Shown one piece after another: positions 34,633-44,468 of a stretch of 64,000 bases of DNA. Position 1 is the first letter of the stretch; each line of letters begins with the position of its first letter. A model generated the notes under the pieces. The model ran no database searches and was not told the origin of the DNA. It saw only the letters and a list, made by a program, of their open reading frames with translations. The position numbers were made by a program, and so were the translations under genes. Origin of the DNA: an uncultured Muribaculaceae bacterium (lineage in GTDB: Bacteria > Bacteroidota > Bacteroidia > Bacteroidales > Muribaculaceae); contig CAJTTA010000007.1 of assembly GCA_910579305.1 (NCBI GenBank), forward strand, positions 1-64,000. Direction: 5' to 3'.

Positions 34633-36612
34633 TCATGCTATTTCGGAGTCATCTTCCACCACCAGATTGTCGATGATGAAATTCTGTCGGTTCATAGTGT
34701 TCTTGCCCATATAGAATTCCAGGAGCTTGTCCACAGAGTCATCACGGCGCAATGTTACGGGATCAAGCCGCATGTTTTCGCCTATGAACTCTTGGAATTC
34801 CTCTACGTTAATCTCACCCAGACCTTTGAATCGGGTTATTTCGGCATTGCTGCCGAAATGCTCGATGGCAGCAATGCGCTCTTCATCGGAATAGCAATAG
34901 ATGGTATCGCGCTCCTGAGAGTCAGTCGCTTTCGACGCAGGCTTGCGCTTGCTGCTCTTGCGCCGGGCGAGTTTCTTGTTGCGCACTCGGAACAAGGGGG
35001 TCTGGAGTATATACACATGCCCCTTCTTCACCAGGTCGGGAAAGAATTGCAGGAAGAAAGTGATGATGAGCAGACGTATGTGCATGCCGTCTACATCGGC
35101 ATCCGTGGCTATTATCACCTTATTGTAGCGCAAGCCCTCGATGCCGTTTTCTATATTGAGTGCGGCCTGGAGGAGATTGAATTCTTCATTTTCATATACC
35201 ACCTTCTGCGTCAGGCCATAGGAATTAAGAGGCTTGCCGCGGAGAGAAAACACGGCCTGCGTCATGGCGTCGCGGGCCTTGGTTATAGTGCCGGAGGCAG
35301 AGTCGCCCTCGGTAATGAATATGCAGGAGGTGTCGCGGCGGTCATCCTTGGCGCTGGCTTTAAGCACATCATTATAGTGCACGGAGCAGTCTCTGAGCTT
35401 GCGGTTGTGCAGACTCACTTTCTTAGCTCTCTCTCGGGCCAGCTTAGTCACTCCGGCCATAGCCTTTCTCTCCTTCTCCGAAGCCTGGATTTTGTGCAGC
35501 ATGATTTCGGCGGCATCAGGATTCTTGTGGAGATAATCATCCAGCTCTTTCTTGATGAAATCGCCTACGAATTTATTCACTGTGAGAGTACTGTCGGGAG
35601 CCACCTCCTTGCTGCCGAGCTTGGTCTTGGTCTGACTCTCAAAGACCGGTTCCTGCACGCGCACGCTCACCGCTCCGGCCAGACCGTTGCGTATGTCGGC
35701 ATACTCAAAGTTCTTGCCGAAATGCTCCTTTACCGTGCGGGCCACCCATTCGCGGAAAGCCGAGAGATGAGTGCCTCCCTGAGTAGTGTGCTGACCGTTG
35801 ACGAAGGAGTAATACTCTTCTCCGTATTGCGAAGTGTGAGTGAGCACGATCTCTATGTCGTCCCCTTTGAGATGGATGATGGGATACATGGGATCGGCGG
35901 TAAGCTTCTCCTTCAGAAGGTCAAGAAGACCGTGGCGGGATATGTATCGCTTGGAATTGAGATAAAGAGCCAGGCCGGTATTGAGATAAGTATAATTGTT
36001 GACCATGTTCTCCACAGTCTCCATATTATAGGCATATCCGCGGAAAAGAGATGGATCGGGGGTAAATCTCACGAAAGTTCCGTTAGGCTCGCGCGTAGGA
36101 GTGGGTTCCGAGTGTTCCACTATCTCACCCTTATGATATAGCACCCTCACGCATTGTCCCTCGCGATAGCTTATCACTTCGCATTCAGAGGATAAGGCGT
36201 TGACGGCTTTGAGGCCTACGCCATTCAGTCCCACAGACTTCTGGAAATTCTTGGAGTCGAATTTGCCTCCCGTGTTGACATCGCTGGTGGCCTCTTTGAC
36301 TTTACCGAGAGGTATTCCTCGCCCATAGTCGCGCACAGTCACCGTTCCCTCGACTATTGTAATGTCAATCTGCTTGCCGGTACCCATGTTGAATTCATCA
36401 ATAGAGTTGTCTATCACCTCCTTGATCAGTACATATATGCCATCCTCGGGATGAGAGCCGTCGCCAAGCTTGCCTATGTACATGCCCGGACGCCGACGTA
36501 TGTGTTCATTCCATGCCAGAGTCTGGATGGCACTCTCATCATATCCTGCTGCTGTGTGTGCCTGGGTAGGGCCTATATTTTCGACGGAGGTATTGTCAAA
36601 CAGATTATCCAT
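34633..36612 (-). CDS. parE: DNA topoisomerase IV subunit B
   Basis: A 659-residue type IIA topoisomerase ATPase subunit. The GHKL ATPase part has IKEVIDNSIDEFNMG, VRDYGRGIPLGKV and GLNGVGLKAVNALS. The transducer has QTHL-like HTTQGGTHLSAF. The Toprim region has CIFITEGDSASGTI (about 437) and ATDADVDGMHIRLL (about 505). The C-terminus carries MNRQNFIIDN. The opening with DGIYVLIKEVIDNSIDEF, rather than GLHHLVYEVVDNSIDEA, points to ParE and not GyrB. It is an ATPase partner for ParC in chromosome decatenation; parC is not in this window. Confidence 0.92.
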   Translation of the reverse strand: MDNLFDNTSVENIGPTQAHTAAGYDESAIQTLAWNEHIRRRPGMYIGKLGDGSHPEDGIYVLIKEVIDNSIDEFNMGTGKQIDITIVEGTVTVRDYGRGIPLGKVKEATSDVNTGGKFDSKNFQKSVGLNGVGLKAVNALSSECEVISYREGQCVRVLYHKGEIVEHSEPTPTREPNGTFVRFTPDPSLFRGYAYNMETVENMVNNYTYLNTGLALYLNSKRYISRHGLLDLLKEKLTADPMYPIIHLKGDDIEIVLTHTSQYGEEYYSFVNGQHTTQGGTHLSAFREWVARTVKEHFGKNFEYADIRNGLAGAVSVRVQEPVFESQTKTKLGSKEVAPDSTLTVNKFVGDFIKKELDDYLHKNPDAAEIMLHKIQASEKERKAMAGVTKLARERAKKVSLHNRKLRDCSVHYNDVLKASAKDDRRDTSCIFITEGDSASGTITKARDAMTQAVFSLRGKPLNSYGLTQKVVYENEEFNLLQAALNIENGIEGLRYNKVIIATDADVDGMHIRLLIITFFLQFFPDLVKKGHVYILQTPLFRVRNKKLARRKSSKRKPASKATDSQERDTIYCYSDEERIAAIEHFGSNAEITRFKGLGEINVEEFQEFIGENMRLDPVTLRRDDSVDKLLEFYMGKNTMNRQNFIIDNLVVEDDSEIA

Positions 36613-36621
36613 ATCAGCTAC

Positions 36622-39600
36622 TTATTTAAAAACAATGACACTGCATGGCGCAGTGGCGCCATGACTCATGCCAGGTGCCGAGAGACGGCATACGGCATTA
36701 TATATTCCTGCGGGAACCCTGTCGCCGGCAGCGTTGCAGAGATCCCATTCATATGTGTTCTCCTCCATGGGCACGGAAAGTATCTCATTGCCGGCGGCAT
36801 CCATCACAACAAGAGTGCGAGAGAGACCGGCAATCTCATTGGCCACAGCGAGTGTGAATATCGCCGAATCGCGAGCCGGCTCATCGGCCGCCGAAAGAGT
36901 GCCTTCCAGCATAGGCGATCCTATGCACACGGTGATGGAGCGTGACCCCATATGGCCATTGGAATCTTTGGCCCGGAGAGTGATTGTGTGGAGGCCGGGT
37001 TCCAGGTCGGAAAGTTTATAGGCAAGATGGCATCTGCGCCCTTCATCAGCAAGAGTGGAGAATTCGCTTAGATTGCCTATCTCCCATCGGTCATCAATGG
37101 TGATGGAGAGTCCCGTGAGCGCCTCCACTTCATATATCATCACGCCATAGTCATCGGTTATATCGGCATGAAGCACGCTTCCGGCCGCTACGGGCTCACC
37201 CTCTTCTACTTCGGGAGAGTTCACATACATGGCTTCAATGCAAGGGGCATTATCCTCCTCCACGGCTTTTGACTCATCATAGGGCTGCACATCAAGTCTC
37301 CTTGAGCCGGAGGCGCCGATGCGGGTAGAGGGATCATAGGCAGCGATGCGCAATGAGGCTGTCTCTCCTTCAGCGCATGGCAACATTGATTCAGGAAGCA
37401 GTATAGAGCCGGAGAAGCGACCGTCCTGTACCTCAAAGGCGTTTACCGAGATAGGGACTTCATCGACCGCAACTGTCACAGACGGTGAGCCGTAGCGGCT
37501 CGAGGTGGTTTTAGATACAGGTGCTGCATACAGCTTGGCGACAGCAGTGCCGGAGAAAGCCGACAAATCGGTTGTCCCACGACCGATCACAGTTCCTTCT
37601 ATCTTAAGTTCACTCCCGGGATATACGTTTATTGCCTCCTCCATGGCCACTCCATCGATCTTTATCTCGATATCGGCCGAAGCCACCGGCAAAGTGAGGG
37701 CAGGATCACTTATGAGCACATAAGCCAGCTTATTGGAATTATTCTGATAAGCTGTTTTGGTACGGGCATAAGCCTCGCCTATTGTGATAGGTCGTGAGAT
37801 AGGAGTCTGGTCTTTCGGAGTCTCGAGAAGCAGGCTGCGCATGAGCAGATCGATCATCACAAAGTTGGAGTAGGAATAGGCTGACCGAGTGGACATGAAT
37901 CCTCCCACGAGCCCCTCCCTGGGATGAAATACAAGGCTTTCGCCTGACCCTCTGTAGTTATTGTCGAAAGCAGTGATGGTGCATCCGCCGAACAGCATGA
38001 ATCCCAGGCGGTTGTTATAGAGCAGTTGCTCCTTGGAGAACTTCCAGAATTCATCATTCAGGCCTGTGGCATCGGCGTGGCCGAGATAGAAGTTGAACAA
38101 CGATCCGCGGGCAAGATTGCGGCAGAAAGCCTTGGTGGTGCCTCCTGCGGGATACAGATTGTTGTATAGCTTGGCACCTGTATGTGAGTTGCCGGTCACC
38201 GACATGAAGTCGCGATAGAGGTTCTCCATGTCATTCTGGTGCTCGTTATTGTTAGTGCCGTCGGCATTCATTGTGCTTTCATTCAGCCAATAAGCCAGGG
38301 ATTCATCATTATAGAAGGCTTCAAGCTTGTCGATATACGTGTAGGCATCCTTAAGATCGGTGGCAGGAATATTTCCCACACCTATCTCCATAGGCACCTT
38401 AATGAAATCATTGGCAGGAGCATCGGGCGTGGCGATAGTGTAGTCGCCCATCATGCCATACCAGTCATTGAGAACATAAGAATCATCTACATTCCGGGCT
38501 AAGAAACTCTGGTTGCATATCAGTGTGCCCTTGGAGGCCATGCCCAATATATTTCTTTGGTCGCGCACACAGGGGCCGAGCAGCAGAATGTTTTTAAATG
38601 TCCTGTCATCAGGATTATCCCTGTCATAAAGCATCTTTGCCATAGCACGGTAGGCCATAGGATCTGGCACACCGGCCGAGAATTCATCGATCACGTCGTC
38701 ACTCAGCACGATAGCGGTATTGATTCCCTCCATGCGCTTGTGCAGATCGGCTATACGCTCGGCTGCGGGAACCAGTTCAGGGAGAGTTATTATGAGCAGT
38801 GCCGGCATCTGATCAAGTCCGAGCGAGTGAAGGTCGGCACAATGCACCTCGCTCCAGGAAGATATGGGAAGCTGAGTCTCCGAAGGGCTGAATGCCACCA
38901 TGATACCCTCACTCTTGGAAGAGGTGAGATAACGGGCATAGGCACCGGCACCGGTATCATCCCATGGCAGTAAACTTACTTTATTAGGAGTTGTCACGTC
39001 CCATATCACCATGTCATCCGGGGCTTCTGCGAAGTCGATACGTCCATATGTGTCGCGATTGTAATCACTCACAAATGCCATCATGGAGGGTTGTCCTACC
39101 GGGAGACTCAGACGGGTGTGGGCCGTGATCATATAGTAGTCGAGATATGCCCATGAAGATACGCCGGTGTATTCTATGTCCAGTGTGCCCTCTGCACCCG
39201 GCATGAATGTGGGGAAATACTCAGTGCCGTTGAGGCTGTAATAGTCGCCGGTATTCAAGGCACGCATGGCAAGTGATCCCGTGTAGGCATCGGCACCGGA
39301 AGAGAAGGTTATATTTAGTGCGCCGGGAGACCCGGTAGGCATATGGGCGGCACGCATGAAGATTCCGGCTTCATCGCCGGGCTGAGTCCCGGGAATGGAG
39401 AAGGGGAAAGAGAGCGCTCCGGCGCGAAGATCCTCGCCAAAGAATTCACGCCCCGATAATATAGGGCTCACGAGATCATTATTGTGATACTGCACGCTCC
39501 ATGCGTGAGTGTATTGCGGCTTTCCGGTCATGATCAGTCCGTCGGCCTGCCGGGGTATCAGCACGTCATCGCGCGAGTCGGTGAGGTAGTAGCAGCCTTC

Positions 39601-40041
39601 AGAGGCATATATGTTTTCACTGGCAAGCTCTATCTGCTGATACTGATTGTTGCCGGCATACTTCGTGTTGTGCCTAAGTAACGCAGGGCCTTGACCGAAG
39701 AATATTATCTTTGAGTCAGTGCGCAGCATGGCCACCGGCGGCAGGGAGCTGTCGTAGACCTGACACTTCTGAGCATCCACAAACTGCATGGGCTGCAGAT
39801 GGCCTCCGTGGCCGAATATGCCCACTCGCTCAGGATTTTCAAAACCCATTTGGCGAAGTTGGTCGAAAGATATCTCATACACACCGGTAGCAGGGAAGCA
39901 GATCTTTACCCAGTGCCCCTGTGACAGGGGAGAGGTAGTGGGAAATTTCACTGCTCCGTGAGCATGTATGCCTCCTGCGATGATCGCTGTGCACACTGCT
40001 GCCATAAACTTGCGTATAGAAGCGTGCAGAAAGAAGTTCAT
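36622..40041 (-). CDS. C25-family PorU-like protease, second copy
   Basis: An 1139-residue exported protein with a signal peptide (FMAAVCTAIIAGGIHAHGA). It has the gingipain/PorU C25 peptidase layout: a long beta-rich N-terminal region with WVKICFPATGVYEISFDQL, and a catalytic domain with His in LFNFYLGHADATGL (about 657) and Cys in LFGGCTITAFDNN (about 685). After it come Ig-like repeats and a C-terminal FlgD/sorting-like module (NEILSVPMEENTYEWDLCNA, then GDRVPAGIYNAVCRL). It is homologous in architecture to the neighbour at 40813-44289 but diverged around the Cys. PorU removes sorting tails of type IX cargo and attaches cargo to the surface. Whether this copy is active is not known. Confidence 0.85.
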   Translation of the reverse strand: MNFFLHASIRKFMAAVCTAIIAGGIHAHGAVKFPTTSPLSQGHWVKICFPATGVYEISFDQLRQMGFENPERVGIFGHGGHLQPMQFVDAQKCQVYDSSLPPVAMLRTDSKIIFFGQGPALLRHNTKYAGNNQYQQIELASENIYASEGCYYLTDSRDDVLIPRQADGLIMTGKPQYTHAWSVQYHNNDLVSPILSGREFFGEDLRAGALSFPFSIPGTQPGDEAGIFMRAAHMPTGSPGALNITFSSGADAYTGSLAMRALNTGDYYSLNGTEYFPTFMPGAEGTLDIEYTGVSSWAYLDYYMITAHTRLSLPVGQPSMMAFVSDYNRDTYGRIDFAEAPDDMVIWDVTTPNKVSLLPWDDTGAGAYARYLTSSKSEGIMVAFSPSETQLPISSWSEVHCADLHSLGLDQMPALLIITLPELVPAAERIADLHKRMEGINTAIVLSDDVIDEFSAGVPDPMAYRAMAKMLYDRDNPDDRTFKNILLLGPCVRDQRNILGMASKGTLICNQSFLARNVDDSYVLNDWYGMMGDYTIATPDAPANDFIKVPMEIGVGNIPATDLKDAYTYIDKLEAFYNDESLAYWLNESTMNADGTNNNEHQNDMENLYRDFMSVTGNSHTGAKLYNNLYPAGGTTKAFCRNLARGSLFNFYLGHADATGLNDEFWKFSKEQLLYNNRLGFMLFGGCTITAFDNNYRGSGESLVFHPREGLVGGFMSTRSAYSYSNFVMIDLLMRSLLLETPKDQTPISRPITIGEAYARTKTAYQNNSNKLAYVLISDPALTLPVASADIEIKIDGVAMEEAINVYPGSELKIEGTVIGRGTTDLSAFSGTAVAKLYAAPVSKTTSSRYGSPSVTVAVDEVPISVNAFEVQDGRFSGSILLPESMLPCAEGETASLRIAAYDPSTRIGASGSRRLDVQPYDESKAVEEDNAPCIEAMYVNSPEVEEGEPVAAGSVLHADITDDYGVMIYEVEALTGLSITIDDRWEIGNLSEFSTLADEGRRCHLAYKLSDLEPGLHTITLRAKDSNGHMGSRSITVCIGSPMLEGTLSAADEPARDSAIFTLAVANEIAGLSRTLVVMDAAGNEILSVPMEENTYEWDLCNAAGDRVPAGIYNAVCRLSAPGMSHGATAPCSVIVFK

Positions 40042-40066
40042 ATGCGTCTTTTAGAAAGTCAAGTTT

Positions 40067-40675
40067 TTATTTTATGTTGAAATGCAGCAGCTTTCCGGCT
40101 GCAGGCGATAATAGCTTGATCTCGACATCCTGTCCTTCTGCTATTTCGATGCCGGTATCCTGAAGGGGCAGCATAAAGACATCGCCTGTGCGTAGAGTGT
40201 TGCGGGATGCCACTGATGAGATTATATCCTCAATGTCGCACGTCTCGGGCAGAGCCAGCTGCAGGATGCGCTCTTCATCCGGTTGCCCCGAAGCGCTGCT
40301 TATTGACATTGACGCACTGATGGCCTTTGCCTGCTCGAGATTCATGTCGGCAAAGGGGGCGGAGATGACCGATGAGTCAAACGCCAGTGCCGATGCCAGA
40401 GGAGCGCCTGCTGACGTTAAGGCTGCGAGAGTGCGCATGCCACGGGCATGAAGCCACACCGAGGCTTGCCTTATGTAGCGGTGTACAAAACGAGTAGGAA
40501 TGCCTTTGCCCACATGGTCTATGCGGAGAGCCAGCATGGGATACAACCGAAATTCTTCATCCCATGCCGGGATAAAAAACGGGCGTCCGGGGCGGAGCAT
40601 GCATGATTCGTTCAGCCAGAAAGTAGCCGGACTTCCGCAGCCGATGTGGGTGGAGTATATGCCGATGATCTTCAA
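40067..40675 (-). CDS. Degenerate FAH-fold protein
   Basis: A 202-residue soluble protein. The start MKIIGIY, the segment GRPFFIPAWDEEFRLYPMLALRI followed by GKGIPTRFVHRYI, the AFDSS patch and the end (LLSPAAGKLLHFNIK) line up in order with fumarylacetoacetate hydrolase-family proteins of Bacteroides. Those read GKPFFIP...YETELVVRI...APRFAHRYY (from memory). The metal-binding E-x-E is absent (PMLALRI), and the D in GIDFTARD is replaced (VWLHARGMRT). It should therefore be catalytically dead or changed. It sits between the two PorU-like genes, with its own promoter. Its role is unknown. Confidence 0.6.
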   Translation of the reverse strand: MKIIGIYSTHIGCGSPATFWLNESCMLRPGRPFFIPAWDEEFRLYPMLALRIDHVGKGIPTRFVHRYIRQASVWLHARGMRTLAALTSAGAPLASALAFDSSVISAPFADMNLEQAKAISASMSISSASGQPDEERILQLALPETCDIEDIISSVASRNTLRTGDVFMLPLQDTGIEIAEGQDVEIKLLSPAAGKLLHFNIK

Positions 40676-40728
40676 GACGGGAAAATGATAATATCAGGTC
40701 AGGAGGTGAAGTAAAGATTCTTAACACG

Positions 40729-40760
40729 CAAAATTACAAAAAAATCCCGGCGTTGCCAAG
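40729..40760 (-). promoter_or_regulatory. Promoter of the FAH-fold gene
   Basis: Minus strand: TAATTTTG (40729-40736) with CTTG (40757-40760) 20 bp upstream. The -33 element lies inside the porU terminator hairpin. Confidence 0.55.
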
Positions 40761-40774
40761 TGTAGCCGGGATTT
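40736..40774 (-). terminator. Terminator of porU
   Basis: On the minus strand AAATCCCGGC pairs with GCCGGGATTT across a 13-nt loop and is followed at once by seven T residues. It is a textbook intrinsic terminator about 40 bp after the porU stop. It overlaps the promoter for the next gene. Confidence 0.85.
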
Positions 40775-40812
40775 CTCGTATAAAGAATGTTAACTATGAG
40801 ATATATCAGTAT

Positions 40813-43800
40813 TTATTCTGCCGTTACAGCTATTTTTCGCGTGCGCCGGTGCATGTTGCCCGAAGCGTCGGTCACTGTAGCGCGATAGAGATATATGCCT
40901 CGTGGCACGCGGTTGCCCCCCTTGTCGGTGAGATCCCACTTCACACTCATGCTTTGGGCGAGCTGCTCGGGCATAGCACTCCACACCATGCGGCCGGCCA
41001 TGTCATATATCTCCACTACAGCTTCACCAGGCAGCGAGGAAGTCGTGATGAATATGTTGGCCTCCACTGATGCCGGGCTTGCGTCGGTGCGTAGTTCCAA
41101 GTCGGGAGTGAGAGCGTTGGCACCCACCTTGAAGGTGATTGATTCCTTGGCGCAGTTGCCGGCGTTGTCGAATACCTGGAAGGTAAGTTCATGCTCACCG
41201 TCGGCAAGGTCTGAGAGAGGATATGTCACCGATCCCCCGGTGGGATCTCCCGGGTCAGTCATGAAGTAATCGGCGAGATCATCGTAGACTTTTCGGCCAT
41301 CGATTATGATCATCATCTGCTTTCCTATGCCTGCGGAAGAGATGTTAATGCCTGACTCATCACGCACAGTGGCGAGAAATGTGGTGGAGGAGCTTACCGT
41401 GTCGCCCGGCCTGAATAACTGGCTGCCCAGGGCAATGCTCTCTATCTCCGGCGCTTCGGTGTCCTCCGGCAGTGAGTCATCATAGCCATACACGTAGAAA
41501 TCAGTGGTGGAACCCATGGCCTCGGTTCCCTCTGGAGTGTTGGCATATAGGGCCAGGAATGCCGGAGAGTAATTATTGTCGATTTCTTCAGGGAGGAATA
41601 GTGTGGTCTCCCATGCACCGTCTTTCACGATGAATGAAGATACAGAGAGACGGTTCTTCCGGTCGTTGTAGATGGATACTTTGCCATCGTTCTTGTTGCT
41701 TGCAGAGGGATGGCCATAGGTCTCTATGACGCGCTCGGCATCGAAAAGGGTCGCGGTCACAATGCCATTGAATTCTGTGTCGACAGAGCCGTCGGGCAGA
41801 CATATCTTGCCTGCTATTTTCATCTGTGACCTGGCCGGCACTATTGGCCTTTCTCCCGTGAGGGCGGCAAGGCGCAGATCGGTGTCATCGATTGTCTCGA
41901 CTTTTACCCGGCGCATGGGCGATGGCATGCGCATGGCCGGGTCGCCCATTATGGTGAAGCAATGCTTGTTATTCTGGTTGCCTATTGTATTGATTGTCTT
42001 GAAGTAAATCTCTCCGAGAGTGCGCGGGTTTCCGTCAGCGTCGCGTGCATAGATGTTCTTCCCGAGCGCATTGCACATGTCATAGTTGTAGTTTATGAGA
42101 ATCTTGCGGTTGGCGGCGATAAAGGCGATTGCGCCCGCAGTGGGATTCAGCCACATGATCTCCGCCCCCGACTGAGTGTCGGAGTCAAAGCGCACAAATT
42201 CACATGATGCGTGATAGATCACGGGCAGATGTCTGTTGTTCATCGACGTTATGTCGGTATATGTCATAAGGCCCTCGTGAGTCCAAGACGTGGGATTGGC
42301 ATGCCCTACATATCCGAGGAAGCTCACACCCTCGTCGAGGAGCTTGAACATGCGATCCTTGGCCTGAGGGAACGTCTTGCCGTTGCCTCCGGTGCCTACA
42401 GGATATGAGTCGAGATACAGCCGCTCGGTGATGAAGTCGCGGCCGTTGCCATAGTTGGCGTCATTGATATTGGCATGGAATTTCTGCATCTGAGTGAGAT
42501 GTTCGCCATAGTCGGCATCATCCGCTATGAGCATAATGTGGCTTCTCCATGCGCCGTAATCAGGGTCGGTCACATATGCAATGAGTTTATCCACAGCCGT
42601 TTTGGCTTCCTGCAGACTTTTTACAGGCATGCGCCCCACGCCTATCGACATTTTTGCCGTTGAGAGGTCGAATGTGGAGGTGTTGTCCGCCAGGCAGGCT
42701 ATGTAGTTGTCAGTGCAGAATGAGGTGGGGGAATCTTCGCCAAGTACCTGACTGGAGTTATTGCCGGCAATATATAAGGATTTCATATAGCTCTGCCACG
42801 TGAGCACGCGCGGAAAGCCAGCATTGCGAGGAACATCTGTGATGAGCCTATGGTCATAGCTCGGACGTCCGAAGAGCAGACAGTTCTGAAGCTGATTGCC
42901 CGCCGGATTGGCCAGCCCTCGGTCGTAAAACATTTTAAGCATCTTTCTATAGGCGGTCACGTCGGGCTTGCCGGAGGCGAATTCATTGTAGATTGCCTCA
43001 GGCGACAGCACTATGACATCCATGTCGTCATGGTCGCGATGAAACTGGGCCAGCCTTTCGGCCTGTGTCTTGAATGCGTCGGGAGATATGATCACCATGT
43101 GGGGCACATCCATGGAATGTATATCCTGATTGGATACGCTGCCGGCCGAGGCCGGAGCCAGTTTTACCGATGCGGGATTAAACGCGATATAAGTGCGCAG
43201 GATCGAGCCGCTTGTTGGCGCGAAGCATGCTGTGGTGCCACGGAGTTCATAGTTGACGGGGCATGGCGCAGCCGGGTCGGTCACATCCCATATCAGGGTG
43301 CTCTGAGAGCATCCTTCCACCTGAAGCATCTGGTTGCCCGTGGCTTTGTGGCGGAATTGCAGTATTCCGTCTGAGAGTTTCAGTCTGCGCTGGTATGCAG
43401 CCAGGATATAATCGAGCCTTGCCGTCTTGATTACTCCGGCTCCGGTGAATTTAAGCGTCAGGTCTATTTTGGGCTCAGAAGGGATGGGAGCCGTCAGAAC
43501 AAAATAATCCATTACCACATAACGGTCTGAAGAAGTGGTTTTCATCAGCGCCTTTTGTGAGAGAATGGAGCCGGAGGCGGAGAGTGTGAGTTGTGAACTG
43601 AGGGAGGTGTTGGTTGCGAAGACAGTGCAGAATTTCACATTGTCGCCCACAGGGTCTGTCAGAGGAAAAGAGAAAGAGCGCTGCGATGTAGTGCGGAAGT
43701 CTTCTCCAAGCATATCGGCACCTGAAGGTCCGGCTGCTGCTATATCCTGTTCATGCACAAGTAGTTCGGTGAATTCTGCCACGGTTGAGGCTCCTGCCTG

Positions 43801-44289
43801 GATGGAGGGGTTGATTGCCTTGGGAGCAATGTCGGAGTCAGAGCGGTCAGACAGAAAATATGTTGCAGTCGTGGAGTAGAAATTGGTGTGATGCGCATAA
43901 CCGAAAGCACTCGAAGTGCTGAACCAGTTCACAAGGCCGGCACCATAAAAGATTATCGATCCGTCGGCCGTGCGCACCACCGGCTGGAGCGGGAGGTCGT
44001 CGGGAGTGGAGTCATCGAGGGTTTCGGAGAGACGGTGGCCTCCATAACCGTATACATGCACTTTCGATGGATCGCTGAATCCCATGGTCTTGAGGGCCGC
44101 AGGGGTGAGAATCTGCATTCCTTCTTCCTTGACTGTGATTTTTACCCATTTTCCCTCTTTCATTGCGGAGGCCGATGCGTATTCACGAGCCTGTAAGACG
44201 TTGGATACAAGCATGGCAAGTATCACCACAAGGGTCTTTAAGAGCGGCTTGTGAACTTTGCGGGCAGTGGAAGTAGTAAATATATACAT
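40813..44289 (-). CDS. porU: Type IX secretion sortase PorU (C25 family)
   Basis: An 1158-residue exported C25-family protease, the same length as the P. gingivalis PorU I remember. It has an N-terminal signal segment (LKTLVVILAMLVSNVLQA) and WVKITVKEEGMQILTPAAL, which mirrors the second copy at 36622-40041. The catalytic domain has His in FLGYVGHANPTSW (about 663) and Cys in YHASCEFVRFDSD (about 696); the C-E-F-x-R-F-D surround is the PorU pattern. Ig-like repeats and a C-terminal module follow (SVKWDLTDKGGNRVPRGIYL), resembling an uncleaved sorting domain. PorU cleaves the sorting tails of type IX cargo at the cell surface. It is followed by a clear terminator. Confidence 0.87.
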   Translation of the reverse strand: MYIFTTSTARKVHKPLLKTLVVILAMLVSNVLQAREYASASAMKEGKWVKITVKEEGMQILTPAALKTMGFSDPSKVHVYGYGGHRLSETLDDSTPDDLPLQPVVRTADGSIIFYGAGLVNWFSTSSAFGYAHHTNFYSTTATYFLSDRSDSDIAPKAINPSIQAGASTVAEFTELLVHEQDIAAAGPSGADMLGEDFRTTSQRSFSFPLTDPVGDNVKFCTVFATNTSLSSQLTLSASGSILSQKALMKTTSSDRYVVMDYFVLTAPIPSEPKIDLTLKFTGAGVIKTARLDYILAAYQRRLKLSDGILQFRHKATGNQMLQVEGCSQSTLIWDVTDPAAPCPVNYELRGTTACFAPTSGSILRTYIAFNPASVKLAPASAGSVSNQDIHSMDVPHMVIISPDAFKTQAERLAQFHRDHDDMDVIVLSPEAIYNEFASGKPDVTAYRKMLKMFYDRGLANPAGNQLQNCLLFGRPSYDHRLITDVPRNAGFPRVLTWQSYMKSLYIAGNNSSQVLGEDSPTSFCTDNYIACLADNTSTFDLSTAKMSIGVGRMPVKSLQEAKTAVDKLIAYVTDPDYGAWRSHIMLIADDADYGEHLTQMQKFHANINDANYGNGRDFITERLYLDSYPVGTGGNGKTFPQAKDRMFKLLDEGVSFLGYVGHANPTSWTHEGLMTYTDITSMNNRHLPVIYHASCEFVRFDSDTQSGAEIMWLNPTAGAIAFIAANRKILINYNYDMCNALGKNIYARDADGNPRTLGEIYFKTINTIGNQNNKHCFTIMGDPAMRMPSPMRRVKVETIDDTDLRLAALTGERPIVPARSQMKIAGKICLPDGSVDTEFNGIVTATLFDAERVIETYGHPSASNKNDGKVSIYNDRKNRLSVSSFIVKDGAWETTLFLPEEIDNNYSPAFLALYANTPEGTEAMGSTTDFYVYGYDDSLPEDTEAPEIESIALGSQLFRPGDTVSSSTTFLATVRDESGINISSAGIGKQMMIIIDGRKVYDDLADYFMTDPGDPTGGSVTYPLSDLADGEHELTFQVFDNAGNCAKESITFKVGANALTPDLELRTDASPASVEANIFITTSSLPGEAVVEIYDMAGRMVWSAMPEQLAQSMSVKWDLTDKGGNRVPRGIYLYRATVTDASGNMHRRTRKIAVTAE

Positions 44290-44468
44290 GGGTAAGAAGA
44301 TGAATGTTAACGGTTTATGGAAGCTTGTGGATGAATGGCTTCATGCAAGAGTCTGATTGTGGGCCTATGCGCGCGTATGCGCGTCGCCATATTGAAATAA
44401 CGCCAAGGGTACTTCTTTATTGTTCAAAAGCAGACTTGCCCTGATCTGACCGGGCGCTTTCATATTAT

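Noticed and set aside
34792..36141. 449-codon plus-strand frame inside parE
   Set aside because: Antisense of ParE; no signal, no family resemblance.
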